Shown here: in pieces, positions 8,280 to 17,923 of the stretch | How positions within the stretch are numbered: position 1 is the first letter of the stretch | Layout: the number at the start of each line of letters is the position of its first letter | Source of the DNA: Marinobacter mangrovi | GTDB lineage: Bacteria; Pseudomonadota; Gammaproteobacteria; Pseudomonadales; Oleiphilaceae | Assembly (NCBI RefSeq): GCF_016798325.1 | Contig: NZ_JAERVO010000006.1 | Span: 124,001-188,000, forward strand | Direction: 5' to 3' | Length of the DNA: 64,000 nucleotides | Translations under genes and position numbers: made by a program | The notes under the pieces: model-generated | Database searches by the model: none | What the model saw: only the letters and a program-made list of their open reading frames with translations | What the model was told of the DNA's origin: nothing

Positions 8280-9194
8280 ATGGTTAATCGCGTGCTTTGG
8301 GTCATCATGCTGGTCGTCGGGCTGACGGCGCCCTTCTACGCCTATCCGGTCTTCGTGATGGACCTGCTGTGTTTCGCCCTGTTCGCCTGCGCGTTCAATT
8401 TGCTGCTGGGCTACGTGGGACTGCTCTCTTTCGGTCATGCGGCTTTCTTCGGCGGGGCCGCCTATATCGCCGGCTACGTGATCAAGGCCTGGGGCTTCCC
8501 GCCGTTGCTGGGCATTGCCGCCGGGGCGTTGTTCGCCATGGTATTGGGCGCGGTTTTCGGCTTCCTGGCCATTCGGCGCCAGGGCATCTACTTCGCGATG
8601 ATTACCCTGGCCCTGGCCCAGATCATCTACTTCATGATCCTGCAGCTGCCCTTCACCGGTGGGGAGAACGGTCTGCAGGGCATCCCCCGGGGCAAGCTGT
8701 TGGGCTTCATCGATCTGAACCAACCGCTGGCCATGTACTACTTCGTGTTCGCCGTGTTCCTGTTCGGTTTCTGCGTCATCTACCGCACCATCAATTCGCC
8801 CTTCGGCGAGGTGTTGCAGGCCATTCGCGAGAATGAATCGCGGGCACTGTCCCTCGGCTATGACGTGGACAAGTTCAAGCTGCAGGCGTTCGTAATCTCC
8901 GCCACACTAGCGGGTCTGGCCGGAGCCACCAAAGCCGTGGTGTTCCAGTTCGCCGCGCTGACCACGGCCCACTGGCAGACCTCTGGCGAAGTCATCCTGA
9001 TGACCCTGGTGGGCGGCCTGGGCACGGTGTTCGGGCCGGTGATCGGGGCCATCACGGTGGGATCGCTCAGCCACGAACTCAGCGCGTTTGGCTCCTGGGT
9101 GCAGGTGATCCTGGGGGCCATCTTCGTGGTCTGTGTACTGGTGTTCCGGCGTGGCATCATCGGCGAGCTGCACCGCTTCTTCGGCGGTCGTTGA
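8280..9194 (+). CDS. livM: ABC importer permease LivM
   Basis: 304 residues with LivM-type motifs: FNLLLGYVGLLSFGHAAFFG, AIRRQGIYFAMITLALAQ, NSPFGEVLQAIRENE and GGLGTVFGPVIGA. Six bases separate it from livH, and the RBS AAGGAGAGG overlaps the livH stop. It completes the five-component importer in the order ATPase, ATPase, binding protein, permease, permease, which differs from the E. coli KHMGF order. The last gene of the operon; no clear terminator follows before 9320. Confidence 0.92.
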   Translation: MVNRVLWVIMLVVGLTAPFYAYPVFVMDLLCFALFACAFNLLLGYVGLLSFGHAAFFGGAAYIAGYVIKAWGFPPLLGIAAGALFAMVLGAVFGFLAIRRQGIYFAMITLALAQIIYFMILQLPFTGGENGLQGIPRGKLLGFIDLNQPLAMYYFVFAVFLFGFCVIYRTINSPFGEVLQAIRENESRALSLGYDVDKFKLQAFVISATLAGLAGATKAVVFQFAALTTAHWQTSGEVILMTLVGGLGTVFGPVIGAITVGSLSHELSAFGSWVQVILGAIFVVCVLVFRRGIIGELHRFFGGR

Positions 9195-9319
9195 TCCAAC
9201 TCAACTCCCGTCGGCAAGGCATCGATCCGACACCAATGTCACGCGTATCATGATGTTCCAGAGTCACCGGAATCACGGGCTGCGTCCCAGCGCGCCCGCC
9301 CGCGAAACAGGAGGACACC

Positions 9320-10189
9320 ATGAACGTCACTTTTATCGGTCTCGGCATCATGGGCCAGAACATGGCCCGCAACCTGCTACCGCACTGCACACTCACCGTA
9401 TTCAACCGCTCACCGCAGCCGGTGGAAGCGCTGGCCGCGGACGGCGCAACCGCCGCAACCTCTCTCACTGACGCCGTTGCGGATGCGGACGTCGTCTTTA
9501 CCATGCTGGCCAAACCCGAGGTGGTGGCCGCCCAGGCGTTCGGCGAAGAAGGATTTCTGCAGGCGATGCCCAACGACAGCCTATGGGTGGACTGCTCCAC
9601 CGTGAACCCGTCGTTCTCCCGCGAGGCGGCACAAGTGGCCAAGGCTTCAGGCATTCGTTTCCTGGATGCACCAGTGGCCGGTACCCGCAAGCCCGCTGAA
9701 GACGGCACCCTGACCTTTCTCGTCGGCGGCGCTGAAGCCGACCTGAACCAGGCACGCCCCCTGCTCGAGCACATGGGCAGCAAAATCGTCCATACCGGCA
9801 ACCACGGCCAGGGCAGTGCCTTCAAGATGCTGATCAACGCGCAACTGGCCCAGTCCATGGCCGTATTCGCCGAGACCACGCTGCTCGGTGAAAAGCTGGG
9901 ATTCTCCCGCGAGATGCTGATGGATACCCTGCCCAACCTGCCGGTCAGCGCGCCGTTCCTGACCGGCAAGGCGGAGCTGATTCGTCACGGCCAGTTCGAG
10001 CCGCAATTTCCCCTGGAGCTGATGCTCAAGGATCTGCATCTTCTGGAAAAGACCGCCTACGAGCACCGGCAGCCGCTGTTCATGAGCAGCGTCGCCAAGG
10101 CGCTCTACGCCAGTGCTGACGCCGCCGGCCACGGCCGCGACGATTTCTCCGCACTGCACGCCTTCCTGGACAGTCACAACCAGAGCTGA
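9320..10189 (+). CDS. NAD(P)-dependent beta-hydroxyacid dehydrogenase family protein
   Basis: 289 residues of the 3-hydroxyisobutyrate dehydrogenase/GLYR1-type family. The Rossmann motif FIGLGIMGQNMARNL is at 5-19, the substrate-binding stretch DAPVAGTRKPAEDGTLTFLV is in place, and the catalytic lysine is in GSAFKMLINAQLA. The family reduces or oxidises short beta-hydroxyacids such as 3-hydroxyisobutyrate, tartronate semialdehyde or succinic semialdehyde; the exact substrate is not determinable. RBS GGAGGAC at 9310-9316. It is on the same strand as the liv-type importer, 125 bp away, so a link to branched-chain catabolism is possible but unproven. Confidence 0.88.
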   Translation: MNVTFIGLGIMGQNMARNLLPHCTLTVFNRSPQPVEALAADGATAATSLTDAVADADVVFTMLAKPEVVAAQAFGEEGFLQAMPNDSLWVDCSTVNPSFSREAAQVAKASGIRFLDAPVAGTRKPAEDGTLTFLVGGAEADLNQARPLLEHMGSKIVHTGNHGQGSAFKMLINAQLAQSMAVFAETTLLGEKLGFSREMLMDTLPNLPVSAPFLTGKAELIRHGQFEPQFPLELMLKDLHLLEKTAYEHRQPLFMSSVAKALYASADAAGHGRDDFSALHAFLDSHNQS

Positions 10190-10439
10190 GACGGCATAGG
10201 GGATGTCCCTTATGCTCCGCCGTTTCCTTAGCAGGCTTTAATTAGTAAACTACACATATTCCATTTCCCGGGTATCCCTGACAAGGTCAACGATTCAGGG
10301 ATATCCGTGGCATCAGCTGTCGCCGTTCACCGGCCCGGCCGGAGCGTCGGCACTCGCCCGCCACAGCTGCCGTATCTGACAGATTCAACACGGCCTGCCG
10401 CTCCGCCGGAGCGTGGCTGGCGTTATCGGAGCAACAACA

Positions 10440-11558
10440 ATGAGCACATCCGACCCGAACACCAAACCGGCGCCGCTGCCGCGCCGGACCCGACTGATTC
10501 GCCGTACGCTGCTGGTGGGTATCCCGCTGGTGGTCGTGGTGGTTGCGGGTCTGATGTCGATTTTTGGCGGCCGCTACGTGTCCACCGAGAACGCCTACAT
10601 CGGTGCACCCCTGATCAAAATCGCACCGGAAGTGAGTGGCCAGATCAGCGAGGTGCGGGTGGAAGAGAACCAGCTGGTCCGTAAGGGCGATCTGATGCTG
10701 CAGATCGACCCGGCGCCGTATCGCATTGCCGTCGATCATGCCAAAGCGGAACTGGCAAAGGCCGCCAATGACATCCGTACGCTGGAGGCGAGCTACGCCA
10801 CCCGGCAGGAAGACCTGTCCCTGGCGGAAGAGAACGTCGCCTTTGCCAAGCGCGAACTGGCCCGCCAGCAGGCGCTGGCCAAACGCCAGCTCACCTCGGA
10901 ATCGGAGTTGGAAAAATACCGCCACGATTACACCACCGCCCGTCGCGAACAGGCGGCGATCGAGCGCGACCTGAAGCGTATTGCCACCAGCCTCGGTGGC
11001 AAGGTGGACCTGCCGGTAGAGCAGCATCCGGATTACCAGGTGGCCAAGGCCAACCTGGAGCAGGCGGAGCTGGACCTCGAGCACACCCATATTCGCGCAC
11101 CGTTTGACGGCATTGCCGCCAAGACACCCGATCCCGGCGCCTACGCCCGGGCCAGCGCCTCCGTGATGGGCCTGGTCGGCAACCGCAACCTGTGGATCGA
11201 CGCCAACTTCAAGGAAACCGACCTGACCCGCGTCAAACCCGGCCAGGCCGTCTCGATCGAAGTGGACACCTACCCGGATCGGGAATTCCACGGCCACGTG
11301 GCCAGCATCGCCCAGGCCACCGGCGCCGAGTTCTCTGTGCTGCCGGCACAGAACGCCACCGGTAACTGGGTGAAGGTGGTCCAGCGCATCCCGGTGCGCA
11401 TCCGCTTTGACGACCTGCCGGCGGACATCGGCCTGCGCGCCGGCATGAGCACCATCGTCGAGATCGATACCGGGTATCCGGACGCGGATGTGCCGCTCGT
11501 CGGCTGGCTGCGCGGTTTGGTCTCGAAAGCCCATGCCGAAGAACCCCCTGCTGAATGA
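10440..11558 (+). CDS. emrA: HlyD/EmrA-type membrane fusion protein
   Basis: 372 residues: short cytoplasmic N-terminus, one membrane anchor (LVGIPLVVVVVAGLMSIF, about 24-42), then biotinyl-lipoyl-like halves (STENAYIGAPLIKIAPEVSG and THIRAPFDGIAAKTPDPGAY) around a coiled-coil hairpin rich in KAELAKA and RELARQQALAKRQ repeats. This is the periplasmic adaptor of an EmrAB-type tripartite efflux pump. ATG 10440 has GGAG at 10428-10431; an in-frame upstream ATG at 10413 is less likely. The stop overlaps the start of the DHA2 transporter (ATGA). No TolC gene is nearby. Confidence 0.9.
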   Translation: MSTSDPNTKPAPLPRRTRLIRRTLLVGIPLVVVVVAGLMSIFGGRYVSTENAYIGAPLIKIAPEVSGQISEVRVEENQLVRKGDLMLQIDPAPYRIAVDHAKAELAKAANDIRTLEASYATRQEDLSLAEENVAFAKRELARQQALAKRQLTSESELEKYRHDYTTARREQAAIERDLKRIATSLGGKVDLPVEQHPDYQVAKANLEQAELDLEHTHIRAPFDGIAAKTPDPGAYARASASVMGLVGNRNLWIDANFKETDLTRVKPGQAVSIEVDTYPDREFHGHVASIAQATGAEFSVLPAQNATGNWVKVVQRIPVRIRFDDLPADIGLRAGMSTIVEIDTGYPDADVPLVGWLRGLVSKAHAEEPPAE

Positions 11559-13081
11559 CGGCCGCAACCACCACGGCCGGTGAACAGGGTGGCCTGAAGC
11601 GGGGATGGATCACCCTCTCCATCATGCTGGCCACCATCATGCAGGCGCTGGACACCACCATCGCCAACGTGGCGCTGCCCAACATGAAAGGCAGCATGTC
11701 GGCCACCGAGGAACAGATTTCCTGGGTGCTGACCTCCTACATCGTCGCCGCCGCCATTGCCACGCCGCTGACCGGTTTCCTGGCCGGCCGGCTGGGTCGC
11801 AAGCGCCTGTTCCTGTTGTCGGTTACCGGTTTCACCATCGCCTCCGTGCTGTGCGGCATTGCCGGCAACCTGGAAGAGATGGTGCTGTTCCGGCTGCTGC
11901 AGGGCATCTTCGGCGCCGGGCTGGTCCCGTTGTCCCAGGCGGTTCTGCTGGACACCTATCCCCGTGAGCAACACGGCTCCGCCATGGCCATGTGGGGCGT
12001 GGGCGTTATGGTTGGCCCGATTCTCGGCCCCACCCTCGGCGGTTACCTGACCGAAGTGCTGAACTGGCGCTGGGTCTTCTTTATCAACCTGCCTTTCGGA
12101 ATTCTTTCGCTGCTGGGTATCCTGTTCTTTGTGCCGGAGACGGAGCAGGTCAAACGCCGCTTCGATGTTTTTGGCTTCGCCCTGCTCGGGCTTTCAATCG
12201 GCGCGTTGCAGCTGATGCTGGACCGCGGCCAGAGCCTCGACTGGTTCTCATCCGGCGAAGTCATGCTGGAAGCCACGGTCGCCGCCTGTGCCCTGATGAT
12301 GTTCCTCGTCCACATGTTCACTTATCGGGAACCGTTCGTGGAACCCGGGCTTTTCAAAGACCGCAACCTGGCCATCGGCCTGATCTTCATCTTCATGATC
12401 GGGGTAATCCTGCTGGCCACGCTGGCACTGCTGCCACCGTTCCTGCAGAACCTGATGGACTATCCGGTGATCACCACCGGGCTGGTCTTGGCCCCACGCG
12501 GACTGGGCAGCATGTTCTCGATGATGCTGGTGGGCCGGCTGGTGAATAAAGTGGACATCCGCCTGCTGATCCTGACCGGCCTGATCCTGATGACCGCCAG
12601 CCTCTTCGAGATGGCCAATTTCAATACCGAAGTGTCGTCCCTGCGGGTGGCACTGACGGGTGTGGTCCAGGGCATGGGGCTGGGCATGGTGTTCGTGCCG
12701 CTGAGCACCATCAGTTTTGCCACCCTGGCCTCGCGCTACCGCACCGAAGCCACCGCCATGTTCAGCCTGATGCGCAACATCGGCAGCTCCATCGGCATCT
12801 CGGTGATGGTGACGCTGGTGGCCCGAAACACCCAGATCAATCACGCCAGCCTGGGGGAATACCTCAACCCGTTCCGGCCGGCGTTCCAGTCGATGACCCT
12901 GCCCGGCGGCATCGATCCGTCCAGCACCACGGGCCTGGCCTACCTCAACAGCATGGCGACCCAACAGGCGGCCGCCATCGGCTACCTCAACGACTTCCGC
13001 CTGATGGCCTGGGTGGCGTTGGCGTCCATCCCGCTGTTGCTGCTATTCCGTTCTCCCAAAAAAGCGAAACCAGCGGACTGA
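11555..13081 (+). CDS. emrB: DHA2 (EmrB/QacA) family MFS efflux transporter
   Basis: 508 residues with 14 predicted membrane segments. Diagnostic are motif D1 near the N-terminus (LDTTIANVALPNM), ITSYIVAAAIATPLTG-like segment SWVLTSYIVAAAIATPL, motif A GRLGRKRLFL and motif C GPILGPTLGGYL. EmrB-type pumps expel hydrophobic toxicants by proton antiport with an EmrA adaptor. Starts within the emrA stop codon region (ATGA overlap), so the two are coupled. Nothing in the sequence sets the substrate. Confidence 0.92.
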   Translation: MTAATTTAGEQGGLKRGWITLSIMLATIMQALDTTIANVALPNMKGSMSATEEQISWVLTSYIVAAAIATPLTGFLAGRLGRKRLFLLSVTGFTIASVLCGIAGNLEEMVLFRLLQGIFGAGLVPLSQAVLLDTYPREQHGSAMAMWGVGVMVGPILGPTLGGYLTEVLNWRWVFFINLPFGILSLLGILFFVPETEQVKRRFDVFGFALLGLSIGALQLMLDRGQSLDWFSSGEVMLEATVAACALMMFLVHMFTYREPFVEPGLFKDRNLAIGLIFIFMIGVILLATLALLPPFLQNLMDYPVITTGLVLAPRGLGSMFSMMLVGRLVNKVDIRLLILTGLILMTASLFEMANFNTEVSSLRVALTGVVQGMGLGMVFVPLSTISFATLASRYRTEATAMFSLMRNIGSSIGISVMVTLVARNTQINHASLGEYLNPFRPAFQSMTLPGGIDPSSTTGLAYLNSMATQQAAAIGYLNDFRLMAWVALASIPLLLLFRSPKKAKPAD

Positions 13082-13149
13082 TTCGCCGGTCCGGCACATA
13101 AAGGTGAACCGGACCGGCCCACAACTCTTATACTTCCCCGACAAGATCA

Positions 13150-14931
13150 ATGAACGGGACGCCCATGACCTCGGATCGCCGCAAGGCCCTGAAACTCGCC
13201 ACCGACTTCATCATGCCCTACCGCAAGGCGCTGGCCGGTGCCTTTGCCGCACTGGTGTTCACCGCGGGCATCACGCTGTCTCTGGGCCAGGGCATCCGGC
13301 TGCTGGTGGACCAGGGATTCGTCACCGGCTCACCGGAACTGCTCAACCGCTCCGTCCTGTTGTTCTTCATACTCATCGGCTGTCTGGCGGTCGGCACGTT
13401 CGTGCGCTTCTATCTGGTCTCCTGGATCGGCGAGCGGGTGGTTGCGGATATCCGGAAGCAGGTATTTAACCACCTGATCGATCTGCATCCCGGCTTTTTC
13501 GAAACCAATCGCGGCCTGGAGATTCAGTCCCGCCTGACCACCGACACCACCGTACTGCAATCGGTCATCGGCTCCACCATATCCATGGCCCTGCGCAACT
13601 TCTTCATGATGATTGGCGGGATCATCCTGTTGTTCGTCACCAACGTGAAGCTGACCAGCATCGTGATGCTGGCGGTGCCGCTCGTGGTGGCCCCGATCCT
13701 GATTTTCGGCCGGCGCGTGCGGCGCCTGTCCCGCCAGAGCCAGGACCGGGTGGCGGATGTGGGCAGCTACGTGGGCGAGATCCTGGGGCAGATCAAGATC
13801 GTGCAGGCCTACAACCACCAGCCCCAGGATCAGGACCGCTTCGGTGAGGTGGTGGAGAACGCTTTCGCCGTGGCCCGCCAGCGCATCCGTCAGCGGGCGT
13901 GGCTGATTGCCATCGTGATCCTGCTGATTCTCGGCGCGGTGGGCATCATGCTCTGGGTCGGCGGGCAGGACGTGATTGCCGGCGAGATCACCGGCGGCGA
14001 ACTGGCCGCGTTCGTGTTCTACAGTCTGATCGTGGGCTCATCCGTGGGTTCGCTGAGCGAAGTCATCGGCGAATTGCAGCGGGCCGCCGGTGCCGCCGCG
14101 CGGATCGTGGAACTGCTGCAGACCGGCAGTGAGATCACGCCGCCGGAACATCCCCGCTCGCTACCCGTCCCGGTGCGGGGTGAGATCGCATTCGAGGCCC
14201 TGCGTTTTGCCTATCCCGGACGCCCCAACGTGGACGTGATCGACGGCATCGACCTGACCGTCACCGCCGGTGAAACACTGGCCCTGGTGGGCCCGTCCGG
14301 CGCCGGCAAGTCGACGTTGTTCGATCTGCTCCTGCGTTTCTTCGATCCCCGCAGCGGCGGCATCCGCATCGACGGCGTGGACATCCGGGAACTGGACCCG
14401 GCGGAGTTGCGCCGCTGCTTTGCCCTGGTCTCCCAGACGCCGGCGCTTTTCTTCGGCAGCATCGCCGACAACATCCGCTACGGTCGGCCCGAAGCCTCCC
14501 AGGCCGACATCGAAGCCGCTGCCCGCGTCGCCCACGCCCACGAGTTCATCACCGATCTGCCCGACGGCTACGACACTCGACTGGGCGATGCCGGCCTGGG
14601 CCTGTCCGGCGGTCAGCGCCAGCGCATTGCCATCGCCCGGGCGCTGATCATGGACGCGCCCATCCTGCTGCTGGACGAAGCCACCAGCGCCCTGGATGCC
14701 CAGAGCGAGCACCTGATCCAGCAGGCCCTGCCGGAGCTGATGGCCGGCCGCACGACGCTGGTGATTGCCCACCGTCTGGCCACGGTCAAGCACGCCGACC
14801 GCATTGCGGTGCTGGATCACGGCCGGCTGCATGGCGTTGGCTCGCACCAGGAACTGATCCACAGCGACCCGCTGTACGCCCGTCTGGCCGAACTGCAATT
14901 CCGGGAACCGGAAAACGCATCATCGGCCTGA
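13150..14931 (+). CDS. MsbA-like ABC exporter (fused membrane and ATPase domains)
   Basis: 593 residues: six-helix transmembrane domain (about 20-320) followed by an ATPase domain with Walker A GPSGAGKST, Q-loop LVSQTPALFFGSIADNIRYG, signature LSGGQRQRIAIARAL, Walker B ILLLDEATSALD and H-loop VIAHRLATV. All catalytic motifs are canonical, so it is a homodimeric half-transporter. The group resembles lipid/drug exporters annotated as ABC transporter transmembrane-domain proteins; it is probably not MsbA itself because lpxK is not adjacent. ATG 13150 and ATG 13165 are both possible starts; the latter has a slightly better GGGA upstream. Confidence 0.88.
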   Translation: MNGTPMTSDRRKALKLATDFIMPYRKALAGAFAALVFTAGITLSLGQGIRLLVDQGFVTGSPELLNRSVLLFFILIGCLAVGTFVRFYLVSWIGERVVADIRKQVFNHLIDLHPGFFETNRGLEIQSRLTTDTTVLQSVIGSTISMALRNFFMMIGGIILLFVTNVKLTSIVMLAVPLVVAPILIFGRRVRRLSRQSQDRVADVGSYVGEILGQIKIVQAYNHQPQDQDRFGEVVENAFAVARQRIRQRAWLIAIVILLILGAVGIMLWVGGQDVIAGEITGGELAAFVFYSLIVGSSVGSLSEVIGELQRAAGAAARIVELLQTGSEITPPEHPRSLPVPVRGEIAFEALRFAYPGRPNVDVIDGIDLTVTAGETLALVGPSGAGKSTLFDLLLRFFDPRSGGIRIDGVDIRELDPAELRRCFALVSQTPALFFGSIADNIRYGRPEASQADIEAAARVAHAHEFITDLPDGYDTRLGDAGLGLSGGQRQRIAIARALIMDAPILLLDEATSALDAQSEHLIQQALPELMAGRTTLVIAHRLATVKHADRIAVLDHGRLHGVGSHQELIHSDPLYARLAELQFREPENASSA

Positions 14932-14987
14932 CGGCCAGCTATGCTAACCTTGCGCCCACCCATTTTTGACAGGACGACGTTCGCACC

Positions 14988-15926
14988 ATGGCCGGTTCCA
15001 GCAAGAAAGTGATTTTCGCCGCCCTCGGGGGCAACCTGCTCATCGCCATCACCAAGTTCGTGGCCGCTGTGGTCACCGGCAGTTCGGCCATGTTCTCCGA
15101 AGGCGTCCACTCGCTCGTGGATACCGGCAACCAGATCCTGTTGCTCTACGGCCTCAAGCGTTCCGCGCGGCCCGCCGACGAGAAGTTTCCGTTTGGTCAC
15201 GGCAAGGAGGTGTACTTCTGGAGCTTCGTGGTCGCCATCCTGATCTTCGCGGTGGGTTCGGGCATTTCGATCTACGAAGGCGTTCATCGCATCCTCGATC
15301 CCTCTCCCATCGAAAACCCCATCGTCAACTACATCGTGCTGGGCCTGGGCATCCTGTTCGAAGGCGCCGCCTGGTATTTTGCACTGACCGAATTCTCCCG
15401 CTCCAAAGGCAAATGGGGTTACATCGAGGCGGTCCAGCGGGGCAAGGATCCGACCAATTTCGTGGTGCTGTTCGAGGACTCGGCGGCCATCGTTGGCCTG
15501 GTGGTTGCCATAGTCGGCATCTACCTGGCGGACAACACCGGCCTGCTGTGGATGGACGGCGTCGCCTCGGTGATCATCGGCCTGATCCTGGGCGGCACGG
15601 CCATCTGGCTGGCCTACGAAACCAAGGGGCTGCTGATCGGCGAATCCGCCAACCAGGCGGTGATTGCCGGCATCCGCAAACTCGCGGTCGACATGCCGGA
15701 AATCGACAAGGTGAACGAACTGCTCACGATGCACATGGGCCCGGACTTTGTGCTGGTCAACCTGAGCGTCAAGTTCCGGCCCCAGCAATCCGTGGCGGAT
15801 CTGGAAGCCGTCATCGCCGACCTCGACCACCGCATCAAGGAAGCCTATCCCCAGGCCAAACGGATCTTCGTGGAAGCGGAGGCCCTGCAAGCCCACACCC
15901 AGGCCTCGGCCGCGCCGAACCGCTGA
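14988..15926 (+). CDS. Cation diffusion facilitator (CDF) transporter
   Basis: 312 residues. The SLC30/CDF motif SSAMFSEGVHSLVDTGNQ lies in helix II, with PFGHGKEVYFWSF in the cytoplasmic loop and the helix V region EDSAAIVGLVVAIVG (with D replacing the common H of the metal site). The C-terminal domain (about 210-300) has the ferredoxin-like cytoplasmic fold. The version with E-D-S-A-A resembles the SLC30A9-like subgroup more than classic Zn/Fe exporters such as FieF, so the metal is uncertain. The stop is 2 bases before the DUF2946 gene. Confidence 0.88.
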   Translation: MAGSSKKVIFAALGGNLLIAITKFVAAVVTGSSAMFSEGVHSLVDTGNQILLLYGLKRSARPADEKFPFGHGKEVYFWSFVVAILIFAVGSGISIYEGVHRILDPSPIENPIVNYIVLGLGILFEGAAWYFALTEFSRSKGKWGYIEAVQRGKDPTNFVVLFEDSAAIVGLVVAIVGIYLADNTGLLWMDGVASVIIGLILGGTAIWLAYETKGLLIGESANQAVIAGIRKLAVDMPEIDKVNELLTMHMGPDFVLVNLSVKFRPQQSVADLEAVIADLDHRIKEAYPQAKRIFVEAEALQAHTQASAAPNR

Positions 15927-15928
15927 TC

Positions 15929-16354
15929 ATGAACCCAACGGCATCATCCGCCTCGGTCATGAGCTTCCAGGGCTGGCGTCAGCGCCTGGGCGCCGGCCTG
16001 GCCCTGTGGGCGATGGTGCTGATCTTTGCCGCACCGCTGTGGTCGAAATCCATGGCGCTGATGCACCACGACGGCACGAGCCCGGACAGGGCCGGTCACG
16101 CGGACCATCACGCCATGGCCGACGTGCCCATGGCGCCTCCTGCCACGGACGGGCCGATCACCTTCGATCACCCGGAGTGCGGCTATTGTGTGCTGCTGGC
16201 GCACGTCACGCCGATGTCGCCCCCGCCGCTGACCATTGCCGCACCGGTTCGCTGGTCCCTGACGGCCGATCGCTGGCCGGTCCGCACCGTCGCCTCCCGG
16301 CAACTCCGTTACGCCATTGCCGAAGTGCGCGCGCCACCCACCTTCACCGGATAA
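15929..16354 (+). CDS. DUF2946 family membrane-anchored protein
   Basis: 141 residues: one hydrophobic segment near 20-37 (GAGLALWAMVLIFAAPLW), a His-rich stretch (MHHDGT, HADHHAM), and the family core HPECGYCVLLAH with the CxxC pair. DUF2946 proteins are small secreted or membrane proteins found near TonB receptors and copper or iron genes; a periplasmic metal-related role is plausible from the His/Cys content but not demonstrated. It starts 2 bases after the CDF gene and is followed 115 bp later by the PepSY gene, forming a possible metal-handling run. Confidence 0.75.
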   Translation: MNPTASSASVMSFQGWRQRLGAGLALWAMVLIFAAPLWSKSMALMHHDGTSPDRAGHADHHAMADVPMAPPATDGPITFDHPECGYCVLLAHVTPMSPPPLTIAAPVRWSLTADRWPVRTVASRQLRYAIAEVRAPPTFTG

Positions 16355-16469
16355 CCCGCCCCTTTTACAGGCCCATGCAACCGCTGCCGGACGGCGGCAC
16401 AGCTTTCCTGTGTCCGTGACCGGCGCGGAGGCGTGGTGCTTTTCGCTGATTCACGTTATCAGGTGACCC

Positions 16470-17843
16470 ATGACCCAAACCCATGCCCCGGAAAACCGGG
16501 CACCCTCTGACGGCCGCAAGACCGCCAGCTGGTTCTATCCCTTCCTGCGACGGCTGCATTTCTACATCGGCCTGCTGGTCGGACCGTTTATCTTTATCGC
16601 CGCCTTTTCCGGCGGGCTTTACGTGATTTCGCCGCAGATCGAGAAACTGATCTACGCCGACGCGCTCACCGGAGACGCACGCGGAACGCCCCATCCTCTT
16701 GCCGAGCAGATCAAAGCCGCCCGGAAGGCCGTCCCTGACCTCCATCTGACAGCGGTGCGTCCGGCGCCGGCGCCCGGTCAGACCACGCGGGTGATGTTCG
16801 ATGATCCCAGCCTCCATCGGTATGAAAACCGCGCGATCTTCGTCGATCCGGTTTCGCTGGCCGTCAAAGGCGATCTCACGGTCTACGGCACCAGCGGCGC
16901 GCTGCCGTTCCGGATCCAGCTCGACTACCTGCACCGCAACCTGTTGCTGGGCGAGCCGGGACGGATCTACAGCGAGCTGGCCGCCTCCTGGCTGTGGATC
17001 GCCGGGCTCGGCGGGCTGACGCTATGGTTTATCGGACGACGCAAACGTCGGCCGTCCGCGGCCCTGCGCGCCACCGACCAGACCGAAAGCGGCCGACGCC
17101 GCCATCGCCACGCCACTTTGGGCCTGATCCTTTTGATCGGCTTTCTGTTCCTGTCGGTGACCGGGCTGACCTGGTCGAAATGGGCTGGTGGCCGTATCGC
17201 CGAATTGCGGACCGCATTGGATTGGGGCACGCCGAGCGTGAATACCCAGCTGTCCGAGAGAAGCCAGGCCCTACCTTCGGTGCCCGATGCCCTGTTTGAT
17301 CCGGTCCTGGAGGCCGCCCGGGAAGCCGGCATCGACGCCGGAAAGCTGGAAATTCGTCCGGGAAGCGGTCCCGATCGTGCCTGGAAAGTTCAGGAAATCG
17401 ACCGAAGCTGGCCCACCCAGGTGGATTCCGTTGCAGTAGACCCGCACACCTTCCGGGTGACCGACCAGGCGAACTTCGCGGACTTCCCCCTCGCGGCCAA
17501 ACTGACCCGCTGGGGCATCGACGCCCATATGGGCACGCTGTTCGGTCTCGCCAACCAACTGGTTATGCTGGCCCTGGCGCTGGGCCTGTGTACGCTGATC
17601 GTCTGGGGCTATCGGATGTGGTGGGTACGCCGGCCACTGCCAAGAGCCGCGTCGGCCGCCGGCGCCACCCGGCTCACCACCCACTGGCTGCGGGCGCCCG
17701 TTCCGGCCCGGCTGGCCATCGTGGCCATTGCGGCCGCTCTCGGTTGGGCCCTGCCGGTGATGGGCGTGAGCCTGGCCGCCTTCCTCATCCTGGATGTCAT
17801 CGTAATGAGCCGCGCCAATCAAGCGGCTTCAGTAGCTGTCTAG
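16470..17843 (+). CDS. PepSY-associated transmembrane protein
   Basis: 457 residues with four long membrane helices: near 30 (FYIGLLVGPFIFIAAFSGGLY), near 170, near 220 (LGLILLIGFLFLSVTGLTWS), near 355 (LANQLVMLALALGLCTLIVWG) plus a further C-terminal pair. PepSY-like extracytoplasmic stretches lie between them (PHPLAEQIKAARKAVPDL, and WPTQVDSVAVDPHTFRVT). These proteins are often encoded with siderophore receptors and may be inner-membrane ferric-siderophore reductases; conserved histidines in the helices could hold heme (family knowledge). ATG 16470 is 7 bases after AGGTGA. Confidence 0.85.
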   Translation: MTQTHAPENRAPSDGRKTASWFYPFLRRLHFYIGLLVGPFIFIAAFSGGLYVISPQIEKLIYADALTGDARGTPHPLAEQIKAARKAVPDLHLTAVRPAPAPGQTTRVMFDDPSLHRYENRAIFVDPVSLAVKGDLTVYGTSGALPFRIQLDYLHRNLLLGEPGRIYSELAASWLWIAGLGGLTLWFIGRRKRRPSAALRATDQTESGRRRHRHATLGLILLIGFLFLSVTGLTWSKWAGGRIAELRTALDWGTPSVNTQLSERSQALPSVPDALFDPVLEAAREAGIDAGKLEIRPGSGPDRAWKVQEIDRSWPTQVDSVAVDPHTFRVTDQANFADFPLAAKLTRWGIDAHMGTLFGLANQLVMLALALGLCTLIVWGYRMWWVRRPLPRAASAAGATRLTTHWLRAPVPARLAIVAIAAALGWALPVMGVSLAAFLILDVIVMSRANQAASVAV

Positions 17844-17853
17844 CTCCTCTCAC

Positions 17854-17880
17854 GGCATCGGCGTTCCTATCGCCGATGCC
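17854..17880. terminator. Hairpin between convergent genes
   Basis: GGCATCGGCG (17854-17863) and CGCCGATGCC (17871-17880) form a perfect 10-bp stem with a 7-nt loop in the 80-bp space between the PepSY gene and the convergent outer-membrane-like gene. There is no strong T-run on either side, so efficiency is uncertain, but the position fits a bidirectional terminator. Confidence 0.6.
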
Positions 17881-17923
17881 CTCACTCACGCTGCTACTCC
17901 CAATTAAACTGAAATACTGGAAC

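Noticed and set aside
10287-11567. 426-codon minus-strand frame over the EmrA gene
   Set aside because: Shadow of a real gene with Walker-free, low-complexity translated sequence; no RBS.
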